This document shows positions 35,740 through 46,239 of a stretch of DNA of 64,000 nt, piece after piece. How positions within the stretch are numbered: the stretch's first letter is position 1; each line of letters begins with the position of its first letter. The notes beneath the pieces were generated by a model. That model searched no databases and was not told where the DNA came from. It saw only the letters and a program-made list of their open reading frames with translations. The stretch comes from Pseudomonadota bacterium (GTDB lineage Bacteria > Myxococcota > Myxococcia > Myxococcales > Myxococcaceae). The DNA is taken from positions 1 through 64,000 of the forward strand of contig JAFAAN010000045.1 of the NCBI GenBank assembly GCA_023426545.1, read 5' to 3'. A program made the translations under genes and the position numbers.

Positions 35740-35863
35740 CGCGAGGTGTCATTCAGGGTTGACTCAAAAATCAGTCGCCGCCACACTTCCTGCGTCTCAA
35801 AGCGCCGCTGACCTCATCCCTTTTCAATGAGGGCGGGCAGCGAGCCGTCACGCAGGAGTGGCC

Positions 35864-37708
<1,845 letters not shown>

Positions 37709-37724
37709 GGCGTTCGCTGATTCC

Positions 37725-37789
37725 GTGCCCCGCGTGAAGCGGGGCACCCGGCGCACCGAGGCCACCCGGGCATCCGCCCTGGGTGGCCT
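37725..37789. terminator. Two hairpins between convergent genes
   Basis: GTGCCCCGC (37725-37733) pairs with GCGGGGCAC (37739-37747), a perfect 9-bp stem. AGGCCACCC (37759-37767) pairs with GGGTGGCCT (37781-37789) with an inner GGGC/GCCC, followed on the plus strand by TCGTGTTT. One terminator per direction is likely. Confidence 0.6.
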
Positions 37790-37796
37790 TCGTGTT

Positions 37797-38249
37797 TCAT
37801 TCGCCTTCGCGCACGCCGATGGCGAGTTGGGCGAGGCCAGCCTTCTTGGCCAGCTCCATCACCTGCACCACCGTGCCGTGGGGGACGCCCTCGTCGGCCT
37901 GGACGATGACGACAGTCTCTGCGTCCTTCTCCTTCGCCTCATCGAAGGCCTGCTGGAGCTCGTCCTGGGAGACGACGTTGCCAGCGAGCATGAAGCGCCC
38001 ATCCGCCAGCACCGCCACGGACAGGTCCGTGGTGCGCGCCGTGACGTCCGCCGCGCCGCCCTTGGGCAGGTTCACCTTGAGGCCGGCCTTGGCGCCGCCG
38101 CCGGGCCCCTGCTGGACGATGACGGAGCTGGTCACCATGAAGATGATGAGCAGCACCAGGAAGATGTCCGTGAGCGGGGTGATGTTGATTTCAGCGAAGA
38201 CGCCATCCTCGGCGCCGTCGTCACTGCCCGGAGTCCTTCCCATGGCCAT
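37797..38249 (-). CDS. ExbD/TolR-family biopolymer transport protein
   Basis: 150 aa, ATG with GGAGGAG 8 bases upstream. The N-terminal EINITPLTDIFLVLLIIFMV is the ExbD/TolR signature, with the membrane aspartate used for proton coupling. A periplasmic domain follows (LSVAVLADGRFMLAGNVV, VVIVQADEGVPHGTVVQVME). It works with the ExbB/TolQ-like protein encoded 18 bases upstream. No TonB or TolA is adjacent. Confidence 0.92.
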   Translation of the reverse strand: MAMGRTPGSDDGAEDGVFAEINITPLTDIFLVLLIIFMVTSSVIVQQGPGGGAKAGLKVNLPKGGAADVTARTTDLSVAVLADGRFMLAGNVVSQDELQQAFDEAKEKDAETVVIVQADEGVPHGTVVQVMELAKKAGLAQLAIGVREGE

Positions 38250-38267
38250 GGTGCGTTCTCCTCCCGG

Positions 38268-38996
38268 TCAGGCGGGCTGGGCGTCCGCGCGCGCCGCGCT
38301 GGTGCCCTGGGGCTCGGGGGTGGGGGGCGAGGGCTCTGCGGGGGGCAGGCCGGCGGCCCGCTCCTTGAGCAGCTCGACGAACTCATCGCCAATCAGCCGC
38401 AGCTCCACCAGCACGCGCGACAGGCGGGCCTGGAAGTAGTTGTAGAAGACCATGGCCTGCACGGCGACGAGGATGCCGACGGCGGTGGCCACGAGCGCCT
38501 CGGAGATGCCGGTCATCACGGCCACGCTGCCGCCGGTGCCGCCCGCTTCCACGTCCAGGCCCAGGTCCTTGAAGGAACGCATGATGCCGGCCACGGTGCC
38601 GAAGAGGCCCACGAAGGGGGTAATGGAGCCGATGGTGGCCAGGATCCACAGGTAGCGGCGCAGCTTGAGGGCCACCTGGGCGCGCTCCCGCTCCACGGCG
38701 GCCTCGATGCCGGCGCCCCCGGCGATGCGCGTGCGCTCCAGCCGGTCGAAGCCCGCCAGGAAGATGTCCGCGGCCACCGCGTCGGAGCGCTCGGCCGCGG
38801 TGCGGGCCGCCGTCACGTCCCCTCGCAGCAGGTGTTTGTTCACTGTCTCACCCAGGGCGCGTGAGCGCTCCCCCACGCCCCAGAGTGCGATGATGCGCTC
38901 GACAGCGACAATCAGCGCCGCGACCGAGGCGAAGATCAGCAGGGCGAGGGTGACGCCGCCCAGGCGGAGGTAATGGAGGATGTCGTTCAGGCTCAT
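38268..38996 (-). CDS. ExbB/TolQ/MotA-family proton channel protein
   Basis: 242 aa from the ATG giving MSLNDILHYLRLGGVTLALL. Three membrane segments: N-terminal (GGVTLALLIFASVAALIVAV), YLWILATIGSITPFVGLFGT and VAMTGISEALVATAVGILVA-type region before the cytoplasmic tail. The conserved GLFGTVAGIMRSF and EALVATAVGI are typical of ExbB/TolQ. The Pro/Ala-rich C-terminus is variable. It forms the proton-driven motor with the ExbD-like protein. Whether it powers TonB import, Tol function or another machine is unknown. Confidence 0.92.
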   Translation of the reverse strand: MSLNDILHYLRLGGVTLALLIFASVAALIVAVERIIALWGVGERSRALGETVNKHLLRGDVTAARTAAERSDAVAADIFLAGFDRLERTRIAGGAGIEAAVERERAQVALKLRRYLWILATIGSITPFVGLFGTVAGIMRSFKDLGLDVEAGGTGGSVAVMTGISEALVATAVGILVAVQAMVFYNYFQARLSRVLVELRLIGDEFVELLKERAAGLPPAEPSPPTPEPQGTSAARADAQPA

Positions 38997-39039
38997 TGGT
39001 GGGTGACCGGGCAGGGCGGCATGGCCCAGACTAGGAGAT

Positions 39040-39876
39040 ATGAACCGCGCAGCCGCCGCAATCTTCCTGGTAGTGCTCTGTTCTGCCTGCCCCAAGCGAA
39101 TCGAGTTCGGCCCCGAGGGCGAGCTCACCGACGCGGACACCGTGTACCAACGCGTCCTGAAGAACCAGGACAACGTCGTATCGCTGGAGGGCGACGCGAA
39201 GCTGCGCGCGGAGCTGCCAGACCAGAGCGGGACGCTAAGCATGTTCGTCGCCGTCACCCGGCCGGCCATGCTGCACCTGGAGACGTTCGACTTCTTCAAC
39301 CGTCCGCTCGCCTCCTTGACTTCCGACGGACAGCGCTTCGGCCTGTACCAGGCGGAGACGAACACCTGGTACCAGGGCCCCGCCAGCCCCGCGAACGTGT
39401 CCCGCTTCCTGCCCGTCATGCTGCCGGGCGAGGAGCTGGTGCCCATCATGCTCGGTCAGGTGCCTCTCATCCCTCCCGAGCGGATGACCCTGGAGCTGGA
39501 TCACAAGAAGGGCGTCTACGTGCTGACCCTGTACCGGGGCGAAGCGACCCAGATCCTCCACGTCCACACCAAGTACCTGCGAGTGATGAAGAGCATGGTG
39601 CGGGGCATCCCGGGGTATGATCTGGGCTTTGGCGATTTCCTGGAGCGGGGAAACCTCATCTTCCCCGGCCGCGTGGAGCTGGAGGCGAAGCAGGCGCGGA
39701 CGAAGCTCCAGGTGCGCTACCAGCAGATCAAGCTCAACGCGCGGCCGGACCTCACCCTGTACGAGGTGGTAGCGCCCGAGGGGGCCCGGGTGGTGGAGGT
39801 CGACGAGGCCGGTAGGGAGCTGCCCGCTGGGGCGCCGGCATCCGGGTCGTCCGCGCCCCTGGCGCCGGGCTCCTGA
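39040..39876 (+). CDS. Outer-membrane lipoprotein, DUF4292/LolB-like
   Basis: 278 aa. Signal AAAIFLVVLCSAC gives an acylated cysteine at residue 17. The body has LEGDAKLRAELPDQSGTLSM, AMLHLETFDFFNRPLASL and ERGNLIFPGRVELEAKQART, the pattern of DUF4292/LolB-like lipoproteins with a half-barrel fold that may bind lipids. It is divergent from the ExbB gene with a 43-base gap. The role is inferred only from fold resemblance. Confidence 0.75.
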   Translation: MNRAAAAIFLVVLCSACPKRIEFGPEGELTDADTVYQRVLKNQDNVVSLEGDAKLRAELPDQSGTLSMFVAVTRPAMLHLETFDFFNRPLASLTSDGQRFGLYQAETNTWYQGPASPANVSRFLPVMLPGEELVPIMLGQVPLIPPERMTLELDHKKGVYVLTLYRGEATQILHVHTKYLRVMKSMVRGIPGYDLGFGDFLERGNLIFPGRVELEAKQARTKLQVRYQQIKLNARPDLTLYEVVAPEGARVVEVDEAGRELPAGAPASGSSAPLAPGS

Positions 39877-39937
39877 CCGGCCAGGCGCGGAAGAAGCGGC
39901 GCACGCTGCCGAGACAGTCTAGAGTGACCGGCACGAC

Positions 39938-40687
39938 ATGGCACAGATCAAGCTTGGAGAATTGCTGATCAAGGCGAACGTGCTCCAGGAGAGCCAGCTC
40001 AAGGCCGCGCTCGCGGAACAGGCGAAGTGGGGCGGCAAGCTGGGGGAGATCCTGGTCCGGATGAGCCTCGTCTCAGAGGACATCCTGGTGCGCGCCCTGT
40101 CCAAGCAGCTCGGAATGCCGGCGGTGAACCTGGACGCGGTGCAGATGGTGCAGCCGCACGTCAAGGCGAAGATTCCGGCGCAGACGGCGCGGGACTTCTC
40201 CGTGCTGCCGCTCCAACTGCGCGACGACGGCAAGTCGCTCGTGGTGGCGATGGCGGACCCCCTCAACGTGCGCATGCTCGACGAGCTGCGCGCTATCGCC
40301 AAGTGCCGCATCATCCCCAACGTGGCGGGCCGGACCTCCATCGCCCGGGCCTTCGCCCGCATCTACGAGCAGAACCACGAGCTGGAGGACGCGGACACCA
40401 ACTTCAAGGTGGTGGACGCCCAGGGCCGCACGGTGGTGAAGAACCTCAAGGACGTGGACCCCGCGGCGGCGGCGGCCGCGCCCCGGCCCGCGCCCGCCCC
40501 GGCTCGCGCCCCCGCGGCGGATGCGCCCTCGGCCCGTTCTGCGGCCTCCGGCTCGCCGGCGGAGCTGCTGCGCAGCGTGGAGGAGGTGCAGCGCAAGGAG
40601 GTCGCGGCCCTCAAGGCGATGGTGGAGCTGCTCATCGAGAAGGGCGTGTTCAGCCGCGAGGAGTACCTCGCGAAGGTCAAGCGGTAG
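39938..40687 (+). CDS. Stand-alone MshEN-domain protein, predicted c-di-GMP receptor
   Basis: 249 aa. Residues 5-28 (KLGELLIKANVLQESQLKAA...Q28) and 34-57 (KLGEILVRMSLVSEDILVRA...Q57) form the two 24-residue motifs with the 5-residue spacer that define the MshEN c-di-GMP-binding domain. The rest of the GspE N-domain follows to about residue 150. There is no ATPase domain (no Walker A). An Ala/Pro linker leads to a C-terminal helix ending AALKAMVELLIEKGVFSREE. It is encoded 6 bases before a paralogue with the same layout. It probably relays c-di-GMP to a partner via the C-terminal helix. Confidence 0.85.
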   Translation: MAQIKLGELLIKANVLQESQLKAALAEQAKWGGKLGEILVRMSLVSEDILVRALSKQLGMPAVNLDAVQMVQPHVKAKIPAQTARDFSVLPLQLRDDGKSLVVAMADPLNVRMLDELRAIAKCRIIPNVAGRTSIARAFARIYEQNHELEDADTNFKVVDAQGRTVVKNLKDVDPAAAAAAPRPAPAPARAPAADAPSARSAASGSPAELLRSVEEVQRKEVAALKAMVELLIEKGVFSREEYLAKVKR

Positions 40688-40693
40688 TCCTCC

Positions 40694-41707
40694 ATGCGCA
40701 AGAAGATTGGTGAGCTGCTCGTCGAAGCCGGCGTGGTGACGGAGGAGCAGGTCCGCGTCGCGCTGGGGCGCAAGGGCGCCTCCTACGGGAGTCAGCGGCT
40801 GGGCGAGGCGCTGGTGGCGCAGGGGTTCTGTACGCCCACGCACATCGCCCGCGCCCTGTCGGTCCAGCACGCGCTGCCCTTCATCGAGCTGCCGGAGGAG
40901 ATTCCGCCGGCGGTGTCGGGCCTGGTGTCGCTGGACTTCCAATCCGAGCACCGCATCGTGCCCTTCCGCATGGAAGTGGAGGGCCGCAGCGAGCGCATCC
41001 ATGTCGCCGTGGACGACCCGGGCGACGTGACGCTGGTGGACGAGCTGAGGTTCCAACTCCGCAAGCAGATGCGTGTCTACGTGGCTGCCGCCGACGACCT
41101 GGACGCCGCGCTGGCGCGTGCCCGGGGCGAGCCGCTGGACATCGTGGAAGCGGTGGCCCTGGACGAGGACGACGGTGGCGTGGCACCGGCCTCGGCTGCT
41201 TCGCTCGAATGGGATTTCCCGGAGGCTCCGAAGCCCGTGCCCAAGTCCAGACCGCCTGCTCCGCCGCCCGCCGTCCGTCCCCCCGCGTTCCGTGGCCCGT
41301 CCTCGCCGCCTCCCCCTCCACTGGAGGCCACGGAGGACGAGGCCGGAGTGGACGCACTGGATGATCTCCTGGGCCGGAAGGCCCCGCCGGCTGCCCGGCC
41401 TCCGCCTCCACCTCTGGCCGACGCGGACGGCGACGCGGCCGGGGGGAAGCCCCGGGTGCCGGTGGTGGTGTTCGGCGGCGCCGCGCAGGGCTCGCGGCCT
41501 TCCGTGTCGCTCACGCCGACGCCGCAGTTCTCCGATGAGGACCTGGCGGTCCTCGATGACATCGAGCGCATCTCCCGTGGCGAGGACGCCTCGCTGGACA
41601 CCGAGAAGGTGAAGCCGGCGCGCATGGTGGCCAGCCTCATCCGGCTGCTCATCCGGAAGGGCGTCATCCAGGAGGCCGAGTTCCTGGAGGAGCTGGCCCA
41701 GAAGTGA
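40694..41707 (+). CDS. Second stand-alone MshEN-domain protein
   Basis: 337 aa. MshEN motifs at residues 4-27 (KIGELLVEAGVVTEEQVRVA..., ending Lys instead of Gln) and 35-58 (RLGEALVAQGFCTPTHIARA...Q58), separated by 7 rather than 5 residues, so c-di-GMP binding may be altered. A long acidic/Pro-rich linker (about 140-300) precedes a C-terminal helix VASLIRLLIRKGVIQEAEFL resembling that of the preceding paralogue. No ATPase domain. The stop overlaps the GTG of the OppD-like gene. Confidence 0.8.
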   Translation: MRKKIGELLVEAGVVTEEQVRVALGRKGASYGSQRLGEALVAQGFCTPTHIARALSVQHALPFIELPEEIPPAVSGLVSLDFQSEHRIVPFRMEVEGRSERIHVAVDDPGDVTLVDELRFQLRKQMRVYVAAADDLDAALARARGEPLDIVEAVALDEDDGGVAPASAASLEWDFPEAPKPVPKSRPPAPPPAVRPPAFRGPSSPPPPPLEATEDEAGVDALDDLLGRKAPPAARPPPPPLADADGDAAGGKPRVPVVVFGGAAQGSRPSVSLTPTPQFSDEDLAVLDDIERISRGEDASLDTEKVKPARMVASLIRLLIRKGVIQEAEFLEELAQK

Positions 41708-42729
41708 CAGCCGCCGTGACACCCGCGGGCGAGGAGCTGCTGCTCGACGTCCGCGGGCTCACCACGGAGCTGGCGCTGGAGGCGGGGACGGTGCGCGCGG
41801 TGGACGGCGTGTCCTTCTCGCTGCCCCCAGGCGGGACGCTGGGCGTGGTGGGGGAGAGCGGCTGTGGCAAGAGCCTCACCGCGCTGTCCCTGTTGCGGCT
41901 GGCCCCCGAGCCGCCGGTGCGCGTGGTGGGCGGCGAGGTGCGCTTCCAGGGGCGTGACCTGCTGACACTGTCCGAGCCGGAGCTGCGCCGAATGCGCGGC
42001 CGGCAGGCGGCGATGATCTTCCAGGAGCCGATGACGTCGCTCAACCCGGTGTTCACCGTGGGCGAGCAGATTGCCGAGGGCGTCCGCCTCCACCTGGGCG
42101 CCTCACGCGCGCAGGCCCGGGAGCAGGCGGTGGAGATGCTGCGGCAGGTGGGCATCCCCGCGCCGGGCGAGCGCGTGGACGCCTATCCCCACCAGCTCTC
42201 CGGCGGGATGCGGCAGCGGGTGATGATTGCCATGGCGCTGGCATGCGACCCGGTGCTGCTCATCGCGGACGAGCCCACCACCGCGCTGGACGTCACCATC
42301 CAGGCGCAGATTCTGGACCTGCTCGCGCGGCTTCAGGCGGAGCGGGGCATGGCGGTGCTGCTCATCACCCACGACCTGGGCGTGGTGGCGGAGAGCTGTG
42401 ACGCGGTGGTGGTGATGTACGCGGGCCGCGTGGTGGAGCGCGCTCCGGTGCACGCGCTGTTCTCCCGCCCCGCACACCCGTACACGGCGGGGCTGCTGCG
42501 GTCGATTCCATCCAGGCGCGGCGCGACGGCGGCGGGGGCTCCGGCTGGCCGCGAGCGCCTCCGCGCCATCCCTGGCATGGTGCCATCGCTGCGGAAGCTG
42601 CCCCCGGGCTGTGCGTTTCGCGAGCGCTGTGAGCGGGCCCTGGACGTCTGCGCGCACGTCACGCCCGAGCTGAGCGCGCCACGTGCCGGACAGCTCGCGG
42701 CCTGTCACAACCCGGTGCCCGCCCCATGA
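41704..42729 (+). CDS. Peptide ABC transporter ATP-binding protein, OppD/DppD-like
   Basis: 341 aa, GTG start overlapping the upstream stop. Walker A GESGCGKS, Q-loop FQEPMTSLNPVFTVGEQI, signature LSGGMRQRVMIAMAL, Walker B LLIADEPTTALDVT and H-loop LLITHDLG. The C-terminal oligopeptide-transporter domain has GCAFRERCERALDVC. It is coupled to an OppF-like partner by ATGA. No permease or binding-protein genes are nearby, so the membrane part must be elsewhere. Confidence 0.94.
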   Translation: MTAAVTPAGEELLLDVRGLTTELALEAGTVRAVDGVSFSLPPGGTLGVVGESGCGKSLTALSLLRLAPEPPVRVVGGEVRFQGRDLLTLSEPELRRMRGRQAAMIFQEPMTSLNPVFTVGEQIAEGVRLHLGASRAQAREQAVEMLRQVGIPAPGERVDAYPHQLSGGMRQRVMIAMALACDPVLLIADEPTTALDVTIQAQILDLLARLQAERGMAVLLITHDLGVVAESCDAVVVMYAGRVVERAPVHALFSRPAHPYTAGLLRSIPSRRGATAAGAPAGRERLRAIPGMVPSLRKLPPGCAFRERCERALDVCAHVTPELSAPRAGQLAACHNPVPAP

Positions 42730-43778
42730 GCGCCGGGCCGCTCCTCCAGGTGCGCGACTTGCGGGTGTACTTCCCGGTGCGTGGGGGCGTCTTCGGGCGG
42801 GTGCGCGGCGCGGTGAAGGCCGTGGACGGCGTGAGCTTCGAGGTGCTCCGCGGCGAGACGCTCGGGCTGGTGGGGGAGAGTGGCTGTGGCAAGAGCACGC
42901 TGGGGCGCGCGGTGCTGCGCCTGGTGGCGTCCACCGGGGGCTCCATCCATTTCGACGGGCAGGAACTCACCGGGAGGTCCCAGCGCGAGCTCCAGCCGCT
43001 GCGGCAGCGGATGCAGCTCGTCTTCCAGGACCCCTACGCCTCGCTCAATCCGCGGATGACCGTTCGCGAGATTCTCGAGGAGCCCTTCGTCATCCACGGG
43101 CTGGCGCGAGAGCCAGGGGCGCGGGAGCGTGAGGTGGCGGCGCTGATGGACGCCATGGGGCTGCCGCGCGAGGCGCTGGAGCGCTTCCCCCATGAGTTCT
43201 CCGGGGGCCAGCGTCAGCGCATCGGCATCGCGCGGGCGCTCGCGCTGCGGCCCGACCTGGTGGTGGCGGACGAGCCCATCAGCGCGCTGGACGTGTCCGT
43301 CCAGGCGCAGATCGTCAACCTGCTGGTGGACCTCCAGCGCGAGCGGGGCCTCACCTACGTCTTCATCGCCCACGACCTGAACATCGTCGAGTACGTCTCC
43401 ACGCGCGTGGCCGTCATGTACCTGGGGCGCATCGTCGAGCTGGCCCCCGCCGCCGCGCTCTACCGCCAGCCGCGCCACCCCTACACCCAGGCGTTGCTGT
43501 CCGCGGTCCCCGTGCCGGAGCCCGGACGCGCGCGCACGCGGCTGCTGGTGCCCGGTGAGCCGCCATCCCCCCTGGCTCCGCCGCCGGGTTGTCCCTTCCA
43601 TCCGCGCTGTCCTCATGCCATGGAGCGGTGCAGGCGAGAGGCGCCTCCGGCCTACCCACTGGGCGGGGGGCACTTCGCGGCTTGTTTCCTGGCGGAGCCC
43701 GATGCGCGAGAGGCCCCGGCCGAGGCACCCTCTGGAGGAAGCACCGGTGTTCTGGCTCAGCCACCATCATCCAGATGA
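42726..43778 (+). CDS. Peptide ABC transporter ATP-binding protein, OppF/DppF-like
   Basis: 350 aa. Walker A GESGCGKS, Q-loop FQDPYASLNPRMTV, signature FSGGQRQRIGIARAL, Walker B LVVADEPISALDVS, H-loop FIAHDLN, C-terminal CPFHPRCPHAMERC. It forms an NBD heterodimer with the preceding protein. The last 77 bases overlap the next gene in another frame. Confidence 0.94.
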   Translation: MSAGPLLQVRDLRVYFPVRGGVFGRVRGAVKAVDGVSFEVLRGETLGLVGESGCGKSTLGRAVLRLVASTGGSIHFDGQELTGRSQRELQPLRQRMQLVFQDPYASLNPRMTVREILEEPFVIHGLAREPGAREREVAALMDAMGLPREALERFPHEFSGGQRQRIGIARALALRPDLVVADEPISALDVSVQAQIVNLLVDLQRERGLTYVFIAHDLNIVEYVSTRVAVMYLGRIVELAPAAALYRQPRHPYTQALLSAVPVPEPGRARTRLLVPGEPPSPLAPPPGCPFHPRCPHAMERCRREAPPAYPLGGGHFAACFLAEPDAREAPAEAPSGGSTGVLAQPPSSR

Positions 43779-44154
43779 GTACAACCGCACCTACCTGTTC
43801 GGCGGTGTGCGCGTCTGCGCGCGCTGCCTGGGCACCTATCCGGTGATGCTGGCCGCGCTGGTGGGCCTGTTCGCCCTGCGCGCGCCGTTGCGGTGGCCGC
43901 TGGACGTGCCGGTGGTGCTGGCGCTCACGATTCCGGCGCTGGCGGACTGGGCGGTGGGACGCTTCCGCCCGGCCTCCGGCTCCAACGCGGTCCGGACGCT
44001 GACGGGCGTGCTGTTGGGCTTGGCGCTCGGCCGCTCCTTGCACGTGCACCTGCAGCAGCCGCTGCCCGCGGTCCTCCTGGCGCAGGGCGCGTTGGTGACA
44101 GCGGTGGCCGTCCCTGTCATTCTCGCCACTTACCAGAGACCTCGTCCGGGATAG
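43702..44154 (+). CDS. DUF2085-family membrane protein
   Basis: 150 aa from the ATG inside the end of the oppF-like gene. The N-terminal FWLSHHHPDEYNRTYLFGGV and VRVCARCLGTYPVMLAALVG carry the His and CxxC residues characteristic of DUF2085. Three or four hydrophobic helices follow (ALVGLFALRAPLR, VPVVLALTIPALADWAVG, TLTGVLLGLALGRSL, ALVTAVAVPVILATY). Function unknown; the conserved Cys/His hint at metal binding. Confidence 0.75.
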   Translation: MRERPRPRHPLEEAPVFWLSHHHPDEYNRTYLFGGVRVCARCLGTYPVMLAALVGLFALRAPLRWPLDVPVVLALTIPALADWAVGRFRPASGSNAVRTLTGVLLGLALGRSLHVHLQQPLPAVLLAQGALVTAVAVPVILATYQRPRPG

Positions 44155-44239
44155 ACCCTGGCGTCCCGCCGCCCGTTAAGTGGGCACGGAGGGTGGAGCG
44201 GGCAGGGGACGGGTGGCTCCAAGGAGAGTTGGGGGAGTA

Positions 44240-44869
44240 TTGGGACCGGAAACCTCAGACGAGCGGCTGATGCTCGCCTTCCAGGCGGGGGACGCGCGCG
44301 CGTTCGAGGCGCTGGTGCGCAAGCACCGGACGCCGGTGTTCAACTTCATCCTCCGCTTCACCGGGCACCGGGCACGGGCGGAGGACGTGCTGCAGGAGAC
44401 GTGGCTGAAGGTGGTCCGGAGCGCGGGCGACTACACGCCCAAGGCGAAGTTCACGACCTGGCTCTATACGATTGCGAGGAACCTCTGCGTGGACAGCGCG
44501 CGCAAAGAGAGCTACCGCCAGGCGACTTCCCTGGAGGCGCCCGCGCCGGGCTCGGAGCGGGATGAGGCACGTCCCCTGGGCGATGGGCTCCCCGACGCGG
44601 GGGCCAGCCCCGAGCGCGGCGCCTACAACGCCCGCCTTCGCCCCCTGCTGGAGCGCGCATTGGCCTCCCTCCCGGAGGAGCAGCGCGAGGTCTTCACCCT
44701 TCGTGAGTACAGCGGCATCCCCTTCAAGGACATCGCGGAGGTGACGGGAGTGTCCGAGAACACGGTGAAGAGCCGCATGCGCTACGCCCTCGAGGGGCTT
44801 CGGCGCCGCCTGGCGGAGATGGGCGTGGACGGCGACCTCGCCGAGGATGGAAGGACGGTGGTGGGATGA
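44240..44869 (+). CDS. ECF RNA polymerase sigma factor
   Basis: 209 aa if the TTG at 44240 starts (AAGGAGAG 11 bases upstream); a GTG at 44180 would add 20 unconserved residues. Region 2 has LMLAFQAGDARAFEALVRKH, VFNFILRFTGHRARAEDVLQ and ETWLKVVRSAGDYTPKAKFT with WLYTIARNLCVD. Region 4 has LPEEQREVFTLREYSGIPFK and EVTGVSENTVKSRMRYALEG. The linker between them is Pro/Glu-rich. It is coupled by ATGA to a zinc-finger anti-sigma gene and lies directly upstream of the Tad-like locus, which it may control. Confidence 0.92.
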   Translation: MGPETSDERLMLAFQAGDARAFEALVRKHRTPVFNFILRFTGHRARAEDVLQETWLKVVRSAGDYTPKAKFTTWLYTIARNLCVDSARKESYRQATSLEAPAPGSERDEARPLGDGLPDAGASPERGAYNARLRPLLERALASLPEEQREVFTLREYSGIPFKDIAEVTGVSENTVKSRMRYALEGLRRRLAEMGVDGDLAEDGRTVVG

Positions 44870-46239
44870 AGCCGCAGAACGCGCACGCGCAGGAGGACCG
44901 GCTGCTCGACTTCGCCTATGGCGAGCTGCCCGTGTCCGAAGCCCGCCTCGTCGAGGCGCACCTGGAGGGCTGTGCCCGCTGCACCCAGGCCCTGGATGAC
45001 ATCCGGGGCGTGCGCGCCACCATGTCTCAGCTCTCCGTGGAGGCCGCGCCGGATGCGGGGCTGGAATCGCTGATGGCCTACGCGCAGCAGACCGCGCGCC
45101 GCGCCGCTGCTGGACCCGCGCCCAAGCCGAGCCGCTGGCGCCGCTGGCTGTTGCCCGTGGTGGGGCTGGCCTCGGTGAGCACGTTGGGCGTCCTGACGTT
45201 CCACGCCCACGCCCCCGAACTCACCCGGCCAGACCTGAGCGCGGCCGCGGTGCAGGAGCCCTGGAGCGCGAAGGAGACCCAGCCGGCCCCCACGGCCGCG
45301 GTTCCGGCCGCGGCCCCTGCTCCGCCCCCGGCCGCCGCTCCGGCCGCGCAGGTGATGTCCGCCGAGGCGGAGTGGGAAGGGAAGGGCGCCAGGGAGCGAG
45401 CCGCGCCGAGCAAGCGTGCGGTGGCGGCCGAACTCAAGGGGCGTGAGCCGCTGCGCGCGGACGACTGGGCCAACGCGGGCAGCGGCGGCGGGTTCGACAC
45501 GCGCGTTCGCCGTGGGACCGCGAGCAAGGCGAAGGCCGCGCCCCCCCTGAGCGTGCGCGCCCGCTCGGAGCAGAAAGCGGACAAGGCCGACGCGGCGAAG
45601 CCCGCGCAGGTGACGGCGGATGAGGCGTCCGTGGACGAGGAGTCCGTCGGCATGGCCGAAAGGCGCGCCCCGGAGGCCCCGGCGCCCCAAGAGGGGCCTC
45701 CGCGCGACGCGCTGCGGCTGGGGACGCCACGGCCGGTGGCGCGGGCTGACGCTCCAGGGGAGGCGCCGATGGCGTCGGCTCCCGCCGCGATGAAGGCCGA
45801 GGCCGCGTCCATTCCCAAGGCAAGGGTGTTCGGGGCGTCCGTGGCGGAGGCTTCTTCCGGGGCGGCCGATTTCGAGGCGCCGCCGCCACCTCCGTCCGCC
45901 CCGGTCATGAAGAAGCAAGCGCCCTCTGCTGATCAGATCCCGGCGGTCTCCGTGGCGGAGCTGTCCCGGCAGGCGCGGGCGGCGCACCAGGCAGGAGACC
46001 GGGCGCGGGAGGCCGGGCTGATCCGCGCGGCGCTGGCGGCTGGCGCTTCAGGAGCGGAGCGGTGGGAGCTGCTCAACCAGCTGTGTGAGTCCGAGTTCGC
46101 TCTTGGTATGCATTCGAGGGCCGTCGAGGCGTGTAACCTCGTGATACACGAAGCGCCGGCGTCTAGCGCGGCCAGTGCGGCCCGCCGTCGGCTCGCGAGT
46201 GAAACAGCACCCGCACAGCCCGGCAAACCCTCGAAATAG
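44866..46239 (+). CDS. Zinc-finger (ZAS) anti-sigma factor with long extracytoplasmic part
   Basis: 457 aa. ZAS domain with H32-x3-C36-x2-C39 (HLEGCARC) at the N-terminus, which binds the partner sigma factor. One transmembrane helix near residues 90-108 (WLLPVVGLASVSTLGVLTF). The region beyond is about 270 residues of Ala/Pro-rich disorder, ending in a helical, TPR-like segment (AVSVAELSRQARAAHQAGDR, WELLNQLCESEFALGMHSRA). The long outer part may sense envelope events. ATGA overlap with the sigma gene. Confidence 0.88.
   Translation: MKPQNAHAQEDRLLDFAYGELPVSEARLVEAHLEGCARCTQALDDIRGVRATMSQLSVEAAPDAGLESLMAYAQQTARRAAAGPAPKPSRWRRWLLPVVGLASVSTLGVLTFHAHAPELTRPDLSAAAVQEPWSAKETQPAPTAAVPAAAPAPPPAAAPAAQVMSAEAEWEGKGARERAAPSKRAVAAELKGREPLRADDWANAGSGGGFDTRVRRGTASKAKAAPPLSVRARSEQKADKADAAKPAQVTADEASVDEESVGMAERRAPEAPAPQEGPPRDALRLGTPRPVARADAPGEAPMASAPAAMKAEAASIPKARVFGASVAEASSGAADFEAPPPPPSAPVMKKQAPSADQIPAVSVAELSRQARAAHQAGDRAREAGLIRAALAAGASGAERWELLNQLCESEFALGMHSRAVEACNLVIHEAPASSAASAARRRLASETAPAQPGKPSK

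Noticed and set aside
35661..35804. Two near-identical CTTCCTGCGTC stretches, one in the HadB-like gene end and one before the acyl-CoA dehydrogenase gene
   Set aside because: Only about 10-14 matching bases with no flanking duplication; no sign of a mobile element or attachment site.
42053..43580. Possibility that the two adjacent ABC ATPases are a recent duplication
   Set aside because: OppD and OppF types differ throughout and form a standard heterodimer pair.
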